DNA from: Deltaproteobacteria bacterium
Lineage (GTDB): Bacteria > Desulfobacterota > DSM-4660 > Desulfatiglandales > HGW-15
Assembly (NCBI GenBank): GCA_020342025.1
Contig: CP070840.1
Coordinates: 1,930,595-1,956,764 of the forward strand
Length of the DNA: 26,170 bases
Direction: 5' to 3'
The position numbers were made by a program, and so were the translations under genes. Every line of letters starts with the position of its first letter. Position 1 is the stretch's first letter. Shown one piece after another: positions 8,045-15,488 of the stretch. The notes under the pieces are model-generated. The model saw nothing but the letters and a program-made list of their open reading frames with translations, searched no databases and was not told where the DNA came from.

Positions 8045-8725
8045 ATGGCCAAGAATGCGCCCACAAGACAGGTTCTGGAACGCCCGAACCTGAGAGACCA
8101 CATTTACGAGATTCTCAAGAAAGAGATTATTTTGAGAAGGATCAGACCGGGCGAGAAAATCAACGAAGAGGAATTGGCCAAATCTTTACAGGTGAGCCGT
8201 ACACCTGTTCGCGAGACCCTGCTTCGCCTGGAACACGAGGGTATCGTGAAAATCATCCCGAGGCGAGGCGCATTTGTGGTTTCACAATCCAAACAGAAGG
8301 TTATGGACATCCTTCAGGCCAGGGAAGTACTGGAGGGGTTGGTTGCGAGGCTGGCCACAGAGAATATGGACGAGCGAATCCTTAATCGACTTAGGAACTG
8401 TCTCAAAAAGATCAGCTCCACAACGAACGATGAGGACATGCTGCTCAAATACCCTGCTGCGGATGTGGAGTTTCACACTCTTCTGCTGGAAGCGTGCAAA
8501 AATGATGTGCTCAGAAACATGATGGAGATTGTGAACAGCCACCTTCAGGTGATCAGGTTGCGAACCGTGGTTTTACCGGGCAGGGCAAAGCAGACGGTCA
8601 AGGAGCACTACAAGATTTTGGGGGCCATCGAGAAAGGGGATGCGTTGTCTGCTGAAAGCATGATGAGGAAGCACGTGGAAAGTGTACGAAAGGACGCCCT
8701 AAAGAATATTGATCTAATGGAATAG
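8045..8725 (+). CDS. GntR-family transcriptional regulator, FCD (FadR-type) subfamily
   Basis: The protein has 226 residues. The N-terminal winged helix-turn-helix spans about residues 15-80 (LRDHIYEILKKEIILRRIRP, ELAKSLQVSRTPVRETLLRL, then EGIVKIIPRRGAFV). The C-terminal all-helical FCD ligand domain covers about 88-220, with ADVEFHTLLLEA and the late HYKILGAIEKGDALSAESMM containing metal/ligand-type aspartate and histidines (H at EFH, H at KEHYKI, H at KHVESV). FCD regulators commonly sense small carboxylates. The gene is followed after 14 bases by the fumarase alpha start region, so it probably shares a transcript with the fumarase genes and may respond to a C4 or related organic acid. It is divergent from an MFS permease. 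The effector is unknown. Confidence 0.88.
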   Translation: MAKNAPTRQVLERPNLRDHIYEILKKEIILRRIRPGEKINEEELAKSLQVSRTPVRETLLRLEHEGIVKIIPRRGAFVVSQSKQKVMDILQAREVLEGLVARLATENMDERILNRLRNCLKKISSTTNDEDMLLKYPAADVEFHTLLLEACKNDVLRNMMEIVNSHLQVIRLRTVVLPGRAKQTVKEHYKILGAIEKGDALSAESMMRKHVESVRKDALKNIDLME

Positions 8726-8726
8726 A

Positions 8727-8748
8727 AAGGAGTAAGCGCATGGCCTAA
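8727..8748 (+). other. Ribosome binding site, ATG and premature TAA in front of fumarase alpha
   Basis: AAAGGAG is followed by ATG 8740, GCC and TAA 8746-8748, and the same frame continues as the fumarase reading frame. The residues encoded between the TAA and 8761 (F-S-Y-Q) read like natural fumarase N-terminal sequence. A single G-to-T change from GAA would explain the TAA. Confidence 0.7.
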
Positions 8749-8760
8749 TTTAGCTATCAG

Positions 8761-9621
8761 TTGGTGGAGGACGTGGCTAAGGAGCTCTATATTAGGGCAC
8801 TAAAATATCTCCCTCCTGACGTGAAGGAGGCCTTACAGAAGGCCTACGAGAGGGAGACCCATGAGACGGCCAAGGAGATCTTTAAAACCATCCTCAAGAA
8901 CCTAAAGATTGCCGAGGAAAAGAGTCTTTTGATCTGCCAGGACACGGGTCTTCCCATCTATATGGTCACGCTGGGAAGTAAATTCCCGGTGGATGGGGCC
9001 AAGGTGGCCAAGGCCCTGGATAAAGGGGCAGAGCGGGCCACACTGGAACACCCTTTTCGGGGCAGTTCGACCCATCCGCTCACACGGGTAAATCCTCAGA
9101 CCAGCGTGGGCAAAGGACTGCCGGTTATCCATTGGGAATTCGATGAGGAGGCAGACTATCTGGATATCCTCATGGTGCCCAAGGGGTCCGGTTCTGAGAA
9201 TATGAGCGCCATGCAGATGTTCATACCGGCCGATGGCGTCAAGGCCCTGAAGAAGTTCGTGATCGATAGAGTGATCGCATCCGGGTCTAATCCCTGTCCT
9301 CCTGGGATCATAGGCGTTGGGATAGGCGGCACCGCTGACTTGGTAAGTGTCTTGGCCAAAAAGGCCATTGTGCGCCCCGTGGGTTCGAGCAACCCAGACC
9401 CAGAACTCGCCCAGATGGAGAAGGATTTAACAGAGGCGATCAACGCGACAGGGTTGGGACCGATGGGCCTTGGAGGCGATACGACCACCCTGGCAGTCCA
9501 TATTGAGAGCGCCTACACCCATATCACACAAAATCCTGTCGCTGTGAACACCCAGTGTTGGCCGGCCCGGAGGGCCCGCGCAAAGATATTTGCAGACGGA
9601 AAGGTGGAATACGGTTTTTAG
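8761..9621 (+). CDS. Class I fumarate hydratase alpha subunit, 5' end interrupted by a stop
   Basis: This is the N-terminal (alpha) half of an oxygen-sensitive class I fumarase (TtdA/FumA type), which hydrates fumarate to malate with a [4Fe-4S] cluster. The three expected cluster cysteines are visible at about residues 59 (LICQDTGLP), 179 (NPCPPGIIG) and 266 (NTQCWPAR). Family text also includes KGSGSENMSAM and MGLGGDTTTLAVH. The normal start appears to be ATG 8740, which has AAAGGAG upstream and is in frame, but codon 3 is TAA (M-A-stop-F-S-Y-Q-L-V-E-D). The frame is open from TTG 8761, so expression would need reinitiation at TTG 8761 or GTG 8764. This could be a real nonsense change or a base error. 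The beta subunit follows after 20 bases. Confidence 0.85.
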   Translation: MVEDVAKELYIRALKYLPPDVKEALQKAYERETHETAKEIFKTILKNLKIAEEKSLLICQDTGLPIYMVTLGSKFPVDGAKVAKALDKGAERATLEHPFRGSSTHPLTRVNPQTSVGKGLPVIHWEFDEEADYLDILMVPKGSGSENMSAMQMFIPADGVKALKKFVIDRVIASGSNPCPPGIIGVGIGGTADLVSVLAKKAIVRPVGSSNPDPELAQMEKDLTEAINATGLGPMGLGGDTTTLAVHIESAYTHITQNPVAVNTQCWPARRARAKIFADGKVEYGF

Positions 9622-9641
9622 ATCCGGAAAGGAGAGAAAAA

Positions 9642-10232
9642 ATGGCACATTACAATCTGACCACACCCCTTTCAGAGGATGACGTGAGGCAGTTGAAGGT
9701 CCGTGACACGGTCATTGTGAATGGCCATATTTTTGGCATTCGCGATGCAACCCAGATTCGCATGTTTGACCACCACCAGGCGCCCCCGGTGGACCTCAAA
9801 GGGGCCATCTGTATACACACAGCCCCGAGCTTGAGAAAAGTGAGGGACAAATGGGAGAAGATCTCTATTGGCACAACCACCAGCACCCGTATGGAACGGT
9901 TCACCCCGCCTCTCATCGAAAAATATGGCGTGCGGGCCGTCGTGGGAAAGGCGGGTTTGCTGGAGGGAAGCCTGGAGGCGATGAAGACGTTCGGTGCCTG
10001 CTATCTTGCCATTGTGGGCGGTGCGGCAGCCCTTGAAACTACCCAGATAGAGGAGGTGGAAGAAGTCTACTGGGAGGACCTGCACCCTGAGGCCATCTAC
10101 AAGTTTCGCGTGAAGGACTTTGGTCCCTTGATCGTGGCCATGGATTCGCACGGGAATCATCTCTATTTTGATGTGAAAAAACAGATTACACAGAAGCTGC
10201 CTGAACTGTACAAGAGGCTGGGAGTTGAGTAG
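9642..10232 (+). CDS. Class I fumarate hydratase beta subunit
   Basis: This 196-residue protein is the C-terminal (beta) half of class I fumarase (TtdB/FumA C-terminal domain) and assembles with the alpha subunit to make the active enzyme. Recognisable segments are TTPLSEDDVRQLKVRDTV near the N-terminus, the HIHTAPS-type motif here as CIHTAPSLRK, TTSTRMERFTPPLIEKYGV, GKAGLLEGSLEAM, and the acidic VYWEDLHPEAIYKFRVKDFG. The start at ATG 9642 is chosen because GGAAAGGAG lies just upstream and the family begins with this short tail; an earlier in-frame ATG at 9555 would overlap the alpha gene by 22 codons. It is co-transcribed with the alpha subunit. Unlike alpha, its reading frame is intact. Confidence 0.9.
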   Translation: MAHYNLTTPLSEDDVRQLKVRDTVIVNGHIFGIRDATQIRMFDHHQAPPVDLKGAICIHTAPSLRKVRDKWEKISIGTTTSTRMERFTPPLIEKYGVRAVVGKAGLLEGSLEAMKTFGACYLAIVGGAAALETTQIEEVEEVYWEDLHPEAIYKFRVKDFGPLIVAMDSHGNHLYFDVKKQITQKLPELYKRLGVE

Positions 10233-10248
10233 GAAATTACCAGTCATT

Positions 10249-10275
10249 GAGAGCCCGAACGGCTTGGGCTTCCTT
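10249..10275 (+). terminator. Hairpin after fumarase beta, possible terminator
   Basis: AGCCC and GGGCT face each other, with AA/TT pairs around a CGGC centre, about 17 bases after the fumarase stop. There is only a short TTCCTT tail, so termination would be weak. Confidence 0.4.
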
Positions 10276-10339
10276 CATAAGCCTTGCAATGACGTGATCG
10301 TTGGTGCCGCATTACTAATACAGACGCGATAACTTATGC

Positions 10340-10429
10340 GTCATTGCGAGGAGTTCCGCGCTTCGCGGGACGACGAAGCAATCTCGAAGTGAAGGGCGAG
10401 ATTGCCACGCCCTTCGGGCCCGCAATGAC
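10340..10429. repeat. Dispersed palindromic element, copy 1 (GTCATTGCGAG family)
   Basis: The outer arms are GTCATTGCG (10340-10348) and CGCAATGAC (10421-10429). The inner arms are GCAATCTCG (10377-10385) and CGAGATTGC (10397-10405), and small GC hairpins lie between (CCGCGCTTCGCGG). A second copy with the same arms lies at 24858-24939. This motif class (GTCATTGCGAG, CGAAGCAATCTC, GAGATTGCCACG) is widespread as an intergenic repeat in bacteria. Confidence 0.85.
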
Positions 10430-10552
10430 AGTTGTGACGATATTAGATGCGCTTGTGTTAGTTTAACACCGAAGCACAAAAATTCATGATTGAGCGCCGT
10501 GATCCGCAGGGATCTATAAACTATTCCTGAATGAGGACAGGGAGAAATTCTT

Positions 10553-10945
10553 ATGGCGAGCAATGAAATGACTCTTTCCCTGGCATTTAAAGCCAAAACA
10601 CAAGTCTGGACCACGATAGGGATGTGGGCCTGGATTCTCCATCGCCTTACTGGGCTCGGGCTGGTACTCTATATCTTCATTCACATTGTTTTGATGAGTT
10701 CATCGCTTTTAAGGGGACAACAGGCCTTCGACGCCATGCTCTCATACTTGATGGGTCATCCCGTTTTCCAGGTGTTGGAGACCCTGCTACTGGGTGCAGC
10801 CCTTTATCACGGCTTCAACGGCATTCGAATCCTCTTGTTTGATCTGGGCTTGGGAATAGGGGTGAGGCGTCAGAAACTGTTGTTTTGGATCTTCATGATA
10901 ATAGCAGCCATTTTGTGGGTATGGTCTATTGCCGTAAAATTCTAA
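10553..10945 (+). CDS. sdhC: Succinate dehydrogenase/fumarate reductase membrane subunit C (cytochrome b)
   Basis: The protein has 130 residues and three transmembrane helices. It shows the SdhC signature HRLTGLGLVLYIFIHI (about residues 30-45), where the His-Arg-x-Thr-Gly segment marks quinone/heme binding, and the second motif ALYHGFNGIRILLFDLG (about 83-99), whose His is a likely heme b ligand. It anchors the dehydrogenase to the cytoplasmic membrane and passes electrons between the iron-sulfur subunit and the quinone pool. AGGGAG lies about nine bases before the ATG. sdhD follows after 19 bases and sdhB 14 bases after that. Confidence 0.9.
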   Translation: MASNEMTLSLAFKAKTQVWTTIGMWAWILHRLTGLGLVLYIFIHIVLMSSSLLRGQQAFDAMLSYLMGHPVFQVLETLLLGAALYHGFNGIRILLFDLGLGIGVRRQKLLFWIFMIIAAILWVWSIAVKF

Positions 10946-10964
10946 GAGACGAGGTTGGGTAGCA

Positions 10965-11297
10965 GTGAATGCTTGGACGTGGTTATTGCAGAGAATCAGC
11001 GCATGCGTGTTGCTGATCGTTCTTGGATTGCACATTTGGTTTTTGCATATTGCTCACAGTGGAGAGGTGCTTAACTATAGTGATGTAATCAAAAGACTAG
11101 GGACACCCGTCTTCATCACAATGGATATTCTTTTGCTGATTTTCGGTCTCTACCACGCCATCTATGGCGTGTATTCTGTTTTCCTTGACTTCGGGTTCGG
11201 ATTGAAAACAAGAGTAATAGTCCTTGGCTTGCTGGTCATAGCAGCCATGAGTTGCTTGGGCTTGGGGATTTATGGGTTTTGGGTCATTATTTTCTAA
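10965..11297 (+). CDS. sdhD: Succinate dehydrogenase/fumarate reductase membrane subunit D
   Basis: The protein has 110 residues, with a GTG start (GTG-AAT-GCT) and three transmembrane helices. It carries GLHIWFLHIAHSGE (about residues 20-34) and GLYHAIYGVYSVFLDFGFG (about 61-80), the latter parallel to the YHxxxGxxxxxxD motif of sdhC. The two anchors are therefore homologous to each other, and both offer a histidine that could bind heme. It works with sdhC as the membrane anchor and quinone site. Sequence does not settle whether the complex runs as succinate oxidase or fumarate reductase. Confidence 0.87.
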   Translation: MNAWTWLLQRISACVLLIVLGLHIWFLHIAHSGEVLNYSDVIKRLGTPVFITMDILLLIFGLYHAIYGVYSVFLDFGFGLKTRVIVLGLLVIAAMSCLGLGIYGFWVIIF

Positions 11298-11311
11298 GGA
11301 GTGTCTAAAAG

Positions 11312-12034
11312 ATGGCTGAGGAACTGAGTGTCAAAGTCTTTCGCTTCAATCCGGGTAGTGATGTTGCGCCTGAATTCCGTGACTTCCAATTTCCAAGCTT
11401 TGAAAATATGTCCATCCTAGATGTGCTCATGCACATCCAAAACTATCTGGATAAGACCCTATCTTTCCGGTTTTCTTGTCGCGTGGGGATGTGCGGTTCT
11501 TGCGCCATGTATATCAACGGAAGACCCCGGTTGGCCTGCAGAACGCAAGTGTCCAGTCTGAAGACACAGAAAATAACCCTCATGCCGCTGCCCAATTTCC
11601 CGATTATTCGCGATCTGGTGGTGGACATGGCGCCTTTTTTCCAAAAATGGAAAAAGATCAGGCCTTATTACGTCCCGAAGAAGGAGATCACCGAGCCGGC
11701 CATTGTGCCTCCGGGCGCAAAGGAGCGGGAGTTCATTGACGATATGTTGGACTGTATCACTTGCGGTGCCTGCTACTCCGCTTGCTCAATGGTGGCCACA
11801 AATGAGGAGTTTTTGGGGCCGGCCGTTCTTAACCGGGCCTATACATTAATCGCAGATAGACGGGATGCCATAAGAGTGGAACGACTCAAGGTCGTGGACC
11901 GCTCACTTGGTGTCTGGCGTTGTCATACGCAGTTCAACTGTGCGGAGGTCTGTCCCAAGAACATTGTACCCACGAAGTCGATTCAGAATCTGAAAAGACG
12001 GTGTGTGCTGAGTAAATTCGGCATCTTTAGGTGA
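11312..12034 (+). CDS. sdhB: Succinate dehydrogenase/fumarate reductase iron-sulfur subunit
   Basis: The protein has 240 residues. The plant-type ferredoxin domain holds the [2Fe-2S] ligands C56, C61, C64 and C76 (SCRVGMCGSC, then RLAC). The C-terminal domain holds C148, C151, C154 and C158 (CITCGACYSAC) and C204, C210 and C214 (CHTQFNCAEVCPK), as expected for the [4Fe-4S] and [3Fe-4S] clusters. It carries electrons from the flavoprotein to the membrane anchor. It starts at ATG 11312 with AAGGAG upstream. The gene order sdhC-sdhD-sdhB-sdhA is interrupted after sdhB by a 202-base gap filled with octamer repeats. Confidence 0.92.
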   Translation: MAEELSVKVFRFNPGSDVAPEFRDFQFPSFENMSILDVLMHIQNYLDKTLSFRFSCRVGMCGSCAMYINGRPRLACRTQVSSLKTQKITLMPLPNFPIIRDLVVDMAPFFQKWKKIRPYYVPKKEITEPAIVPPGAKEREFIDDMLDCITCGACYSACSMVATNEEFLGPAVLNRAYTLIADRRDAIRVERLKVVDRSLGVWRCHTQFNCAEVCPKNIVPTKSIQNLKRRCVLSKFGIFR

Positions 12035-12041
12035 GAAACCT

Positions 12042-12150
12042 TGGAGTAGTGGAGTGCTGGAGTACTGGAGTAATGCAGAATTTTGAGAAATTTAGGATCT
12101 TTCCATCCTTTCCCTAAATACTCCAACACTCCAATACTCCAGCACTCCAA
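12042..12150. repeat. Octamer repeat foldback, locus 1
   Basis: The left arm has four head-to-tail 8-base units, TGGAGTAG, TGGAGTGC, TGGAGTAC and TGGAGTAA (12042-12073). The right arm has four reversed units, TACTCCAA, CACTCCAA, TACTCCAG and CACTCCAA (12119-12150). A 45-base AT-rich spacer separates them. The element lies inside the sdh operon between sdhB and sdhA and can fold into a long stem. Confidence 0.9.
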
Positions 12151-12236
12151 CAAGGGCCGTCTCAAGAATAGACGGTTCTGATGGATAGCATAGACCGTAT
12201 TTATATGGAAGCACTCTATTGAAGGAGTCTTAAAGC

Positions 12237-13955
12237 GTGGAAGTCATCAAGGCGGATGCGTTGATTTTGGGGAGCGGTGGTGCAGGGTTGTTTGCCGCCT
12301 TGCATCTTTATGATAACAATCCTCATCTAAAAATCATTCTCGCCACGAAAGGTTTGATGGGCAAGAGCGGATGCAGCCGGATGGTTCAGGGCGGGTTTAA
12401 TGTGGTGTTGAATGAAAACGACTCTTTGGACAAGCACTTCGAGGACACGTTAAAAGGGGGCGGCTTTATAAATGATCAGGAGTTAGCCTGGACCTTGGTT
12501 AATGATGCACCCAAGACAATTCATGAATTGGAAGTGAAGGTTGGCTGTTTTTTTGATCGCGCTGAAGATGGAAACATACACCAAAAGGCCTTTGCTGGAC
12601 AGTCTTTTGACCGTACTGTTCATGTGGCAGACTTGACGGGAATTCAAATTATTGGCCGTCTCACCGATCAAATATTCGCACGAAATATTACGGTTCTGGA
12701 AGAAACCCGAGGACTGGATCTGCTAACCGGTGATGACGGAAAACGGGTCGTGGGCGCGGTGCTCGCCAATATCAGAACAGGCGAGATTTTCGTGGTAAAT
12801 ACCAAGGTGACGATCGTGTCAACGGGGGGTGCCGCGTCCATGTACAAAATCTCAGCGCCTTCCGTTGATAAGACGGGTGATGGAATGGGCATGTGTTTCA
12901 GGGCGGGCGCTGAGTTTGTTGATATGGAGATGGTGCAATTCCACCCAACCGGCTTGATCGCTGGGCAGTCTCGCTTGAGTGGCAGCCTTTTAGAAGAAGG
13001 TCTCCGAGGGGCCGGTGCTCGGCTTTATAATGGGTTGGGTGAACGCTATATGGAAAGATACGACCCTGAACATTTGGAAAGATCAACTCGAGACCGGGTC
13101 GCTAGAGCTGGCTACATGGAGATCATGGCAGGGCGGGGTACAGAAAACGATGGGCTATACCTGGACGCAAGCCACCTGGGCGCCAAATTCGTAGAGGAAA
13201 AATTCCCTGGTATGGTGGAGAGGGTCAAAGATATTGGCAAGGACTTGGCTCGGGAAAGGGTGGAGATCACCCCCACCTCCCACTACCAGATGGGTGGGGT
13301 GAAGATAGACATCCATTGTCGAAGTAATCTGAAAGGCCTGCTGGTGGCCGGCGAAGACGCGGGCGGGACCCACGGTGCCAACAGACTGGGTGGCAATGGC
13401 ATATGTGATTCCACGGTCTTCGGTCGCAGGGCAGGAGATATGGCCGCAGAATTGGCCCTGCAAGAAAATCTGCATCCGTTCAGGGAATCTCAAGCAGAGG
13501 AAATCAGGATGCGATGGTTAAGGCCCTTTCTACTCGAGTCAGGCTTGGATATATATCCTATCCGCGATGAGATGAAAGACCTTATGTGGGAAAAAGTGGG
13601 TCTCGTCCGAACGGGCATACAGATGGAAGAGGCAATCCGTCGATTGGGTGAGCTCGAGCAGGATTCTGAGCGTGCTCGGGTGGAAAACAGGCAGCTCGTC
13701 AGATACAACATGGAGTGGAACAACATCATAGATGTGACCAACTCGATCACGGTGTGCAAAATGGTGGCCCATTCCGCTCTACATAGGGCGGAGAGCAGGG
13801 GGGCCCATTATAGGCAGGACTTTCCAGAAACGGACAATAAGAACTGGCTATTCAATATACATCTTGTGAGAGAAGGTGAACGGGGCATGTCACTCACCAC
13901 CAAACCCGTTACCCTCACTCGCCTCAAGATGGAAGATCTAGAAGACCTTAAATAG
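12237..13955 (+). CDS. sdhA: Succinate dehydrogenase/fumarate reductase flavoprotein subunit
   Basis: This 572-residue flavoprotein starts at GTG 12237, with GAAGGAG nine bases upstream. It has the FAD dinucleotide motif GSGGAG (12-17), HPTG (236-239), the catalytic-type arginine in STRDR near 285, TSHYQMGG with H349, and THGANRLGG with R383. These are the substrate and proton-transfer residues of succinate dehydrogenase/fumarate reductase. The histidine that covalently binds FAD in SdhA/FrdA (SHTxxAQGG) is replaced: here the text is SGCSRMVQGG, with C46 in that place. FAD is therefore probably not bound through the usual His. This pattern recalls aspartate oxidase and thiol:fumarate reductase-type subunits, known or believed to hold FAD non-covalently. 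The neighbouring anchors support a membrane quinone-linked complex. Confidence 0.88.
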   Translation: MEVIKADALILGSGGAGLFAALHLYDNNPHLKIILATKGLMGKSGCSRMVQGGFNVVLNENDSLDKHFEDTLKGGGFINDQELAWTLVNDAPKTIHELEVKVGCFFDRAEDGNIHQKAFAGQSFDRTVHVADLTGIQIIGRLTDQIFARNITVLEETRGLDLLTGDDGKRVVGAVLANIRTGEIFVVNTKVTIVSTGGAASMYKISAPSVDKTGDGMGMCFRAGAEFVDMEMVQFHPTGLIAGQSRLSGSLLEEGLRGAGARLYNGLGERYMERYDPEHLERSTRDRVARAGYMEIMAGRGTENDGLYLDASHLGAKFVEEKFPGMVERVKDIGKDLARERVEITPTSHYQMGGVKIDIHCRSNLKGLLVAGEDAGGTHGANRLGGNGICDSTVFGRRAGDMAAELALQENLHPFRESQAEEIRMRWLRPFLLESGLDIYPIRDEMKDLMWEKVGLVRTGIQMEEAIRRLGELEQDSERARVENRQLVRYNMEWNNIIDVTNSITVCKMVAHSALHRAESRGAHYRQDFPETDNKNWLFNIHLVREGERGMSLTTKPVTLTRLKMEDLEDLK

Positions 13956-13981
13956 AGAACTTAGTTCGCTTCGCTCACAAT

Positions 13982-14156
13982 TGGAATCTTGGAATACTGG
14001 AATGTTGGAATAATGGGTTCTGGCCTCCGGCTCGGAGAGGAAAATGTGGCAGGGTTTATTGGCAAGTTTTATTTGACATGGAAGTTGATAATGTTAATAG
14101 AAAAAATACTTCCTTTTAAAATCAACATTCCAATATTCCATCATTCCATCATTCCA
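13982..14156. repeat. Octamer repeat foldback, locus 2 (GGAAT variant)
   Basis: The left arm is TGGAATCT, TGGAATAC, TGGAATGT and TGGAATAA (13982-14013). The right arm is ACATTCCA, ATATTCCA, TCATTCCA and TCATTCCA (14125-14156). The spacer is 111 bases. Both arms carry GGAAT/ATTCC, whereas loci 1 and 3 carry GGAGT/ACTCC. The element fills most of the gap between sdhA and the SuyB-like gene. Confidence 0.9.
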
Positions 14157-14194
14157 TTTGCAGGATCGTCGTTTTAGATCAGCGAGGTTAGTCC

Positions 14195-15109
14195 ATGACC
14201 GAATTTATCGGTTTTCCAAGGCCCGATGGGTCGGCGGGCATACGCAATCATGTCCTCCTTTTAGGGCTGGATGAGGCAAGCGTGAATGTTTGTCAAAAAG
14301 TTGGTGGATTGGTCAAGGAGAGCCTGCTTGTTCTCTCTAGGACTGGAGACAGTCGTGTTTTGTCTGACGTGGCGAGGCATCCGAACGCGGCGGGAAGTGT
14401 GGTGGTGGGGGAGGGCTTAAAGGGGCAGGATAAGGAGAGCCTTGTTTCCGATCTGGAAAGGTGGGGAAAACCACTCGGGGTGATTGACATGGGTGGACTG
14501 GATTTCATGGAAGCCATAAGCAAGGCGACCCAAACTGCCATGGATATTGTCCAGGATGTGAGCACCCATCGGCGGGCGTTGGTGAGGTTATCCAAACTAT
14601 CTCCGGTCCTGTTCCATACACATGATGATTGGACGACAGCGGTATTCGTGGGCTTCTTAAAACGGCTTAGAGAAGAAAATGGGCGTTCCTTATGGGTGGG
14701 AAAAGGGACCAAAAACCAGAAGGATATGAATCCGGAGATCAAAAAGAATCTGGCAGGAGAGGTGGGAATGGGAGAGGTTCCTGGGCCGGATCCTGGAGTT
14801 TACCGGTACATAGGTCCTGAAAGCGACGAGGCGATTTTAAGGACTGTCTTGGTATCTGGTGCCCAGATTATGGCATTCCCCTCAGGAGAGAGGGGGTTCA
14901 TGGCCAATGCCCTCATTCCGGGTCTCAGTTTCTCGCTTGGCCGAGATTTGGGCACGGACCAAATTTGCGACTTGGATTTAGGGCAAAAGGAGGGCAAAAA
15001 TCTCTCGCCTGAAGATACAAGCCTCCTGTTGTTCAGTGAAATCCTGGCTACTGCATCAGGCAAGGTGACAAGGGATGAGCTATTGAGGGATGTGCTGATC
15101 ATTGGCTAA
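14195..15109 (+). CDS. Divergent, shortened UxaA/SuyB-family protein lacking the conserved cysteines
   Basis: The protein has 304 residues. Its N-terminus FIGFPRPDGSAGIRNHVLLL aligns by eye with SuyB in this window ([20 protein letters not shown]), keeping the G-[IV]-RNH motif of altronate/galactarate dehydratase-type (UxaA) proteins. The middle (SVVVGEGLKG, then LERWGKPLGVIDMGG) and the C-terminal GAQIMAFPSGERGFMANALIPGL also follow SuyB ([20 protein letters not shown]). The segment that in SuyB holds [16 protein letters not shown] and [12 protein letters not shown] is missing or replaced. Only C33 and C258 remain. It may be a non-catalytic partner, an enzyme with another reaction, or a decaying paralogue. 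A start at ATG 14195 is likely. The reading frame is fully open, which argues against simple decay. Confidence 0.75.
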   Translation: MTEFIGFPRPDGSAGIRNHVLLLGLDEASVNVCQKVGGLVKESLLVLSRTGDSRVLSDVARHPNAAGSVVVGEGLKGQDKESLVSDLERWGKPLGVIDMGGLDFMEAISKATQTAMDIVQDVSTHRRALVRLSKLSPVLFHTHDDWTTAVFVGFLKRLREENGRSLWVGKGTKNQKDMNPEIKKNLAGEVGMGEVPGPDPGVYRYIGPESDEAILRTVLVSGAQIMAFPSGERGFMANALIPGLSFSLGRDLGTDQICDLDLGQKEGKNLSPEDTSLLLFSEILATASGKVTRDELLRDVLIIG

Positions 15110-15112
15110 ACG

Positions 15113-15303
15113 GGTGAAGATACCTTTTCTTCTATACCGAGGCTCCTGGCCTGGTCATCTCAAGGAGTTGCGGACGGGTGATTCCTCCCCCCTCCCTGTT
15201 CTTCCCGATCCTGCGGATCGGAAGGCCAGGGGGTCCCCCATTCCGTAACACCCTGAGATGACGGAGACCTCCCGCGAGGCATTTCAGAAAAGGCATCTTC
15301 ACC
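15113..15303. repeat. Nested 190-base inverted repeat upstream of comC
   Basis: The outer 18-base arms GGTGAAGATACCTTTTCT (15113-15130) and AGAAAAGGCATCTTCACC (15286-15303) pair with one mismatch. The inner arms GTCATCTCA (15154-15162) and TGAGATGAC (15254-15262) pair perfectly. The centre contains CCGATCC-TGC-GGATCGG. It could be a miniature mobile element or a structured leader. Confidence 0.8.
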
Positions 15304-15409
15304 TTATATATAAGTCCACAAAATGATTTGAGCAGCAGACTGAGAAGTGTTAACGCTGCTGAACTCGCTTTGCGAGAGTGAAGAATTCATGAGTTCATAT
15401 ATATTTTCA

Positions 15410-15436
15410 ATAACAAATGATATATAGATAACAAAT
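15410..15436 (+). promoter_or_regulatory. Direct repeat in the comC leader, candidate binding site
   Basis: ATAACAAAT occurs at 15410-15418 and again at 15428-15436, 18 bases apart, in an AT-rich stretch about 55 bases before the comC start. Such spacing could suit a dimeric regulator, but no protein is assigned. Confidence 0.3.
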
Positions 15437-15488
15437 ACTTAGGATATTTTTTAAAAGTTCCTTATGGAGAATAGCTTGGAGAAGAGGA

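Larger units (their letters stand above)
10233..10552. other. Intergenic stretch between fumarase and sdh genes
   Basis: This 320-base stretch holds the post-fumarase hairpin, one GTCATTGCGAG-type palindromic repeat, and the leader of sdhC. No protein-coding frame with a ribosome binding site is seen. A promoter for the sdh genes is expected here but no convincing pair was identified. Confidence 0.5.
15110..15488. other. Intergenic stretch upstream of comC
   Basis: This 379-base stretch holds a nested inverted repeat (15113-15303) and then an AT-rich leader with small hairpins (CTCGCTTTGCGAG near 15364) and a direct repeat. No coding frame is seen. It is the likely promoter region of the comC-slcC-suyAB set. 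Confidence 0.55.

Noticed and set aside
9672..10247. Long minus-strand open frame of 191 codons opposite fumarase beta
   Set aside because: It is entirely antisense to a recognised fumarase subunit, with no ribosome binding site.
12042..12150. CRISPR-like array
   Set aside because: The repeats are 8 bases, contiguous, and face each other in two arms; there are no spacers of regular length and no cas genes.
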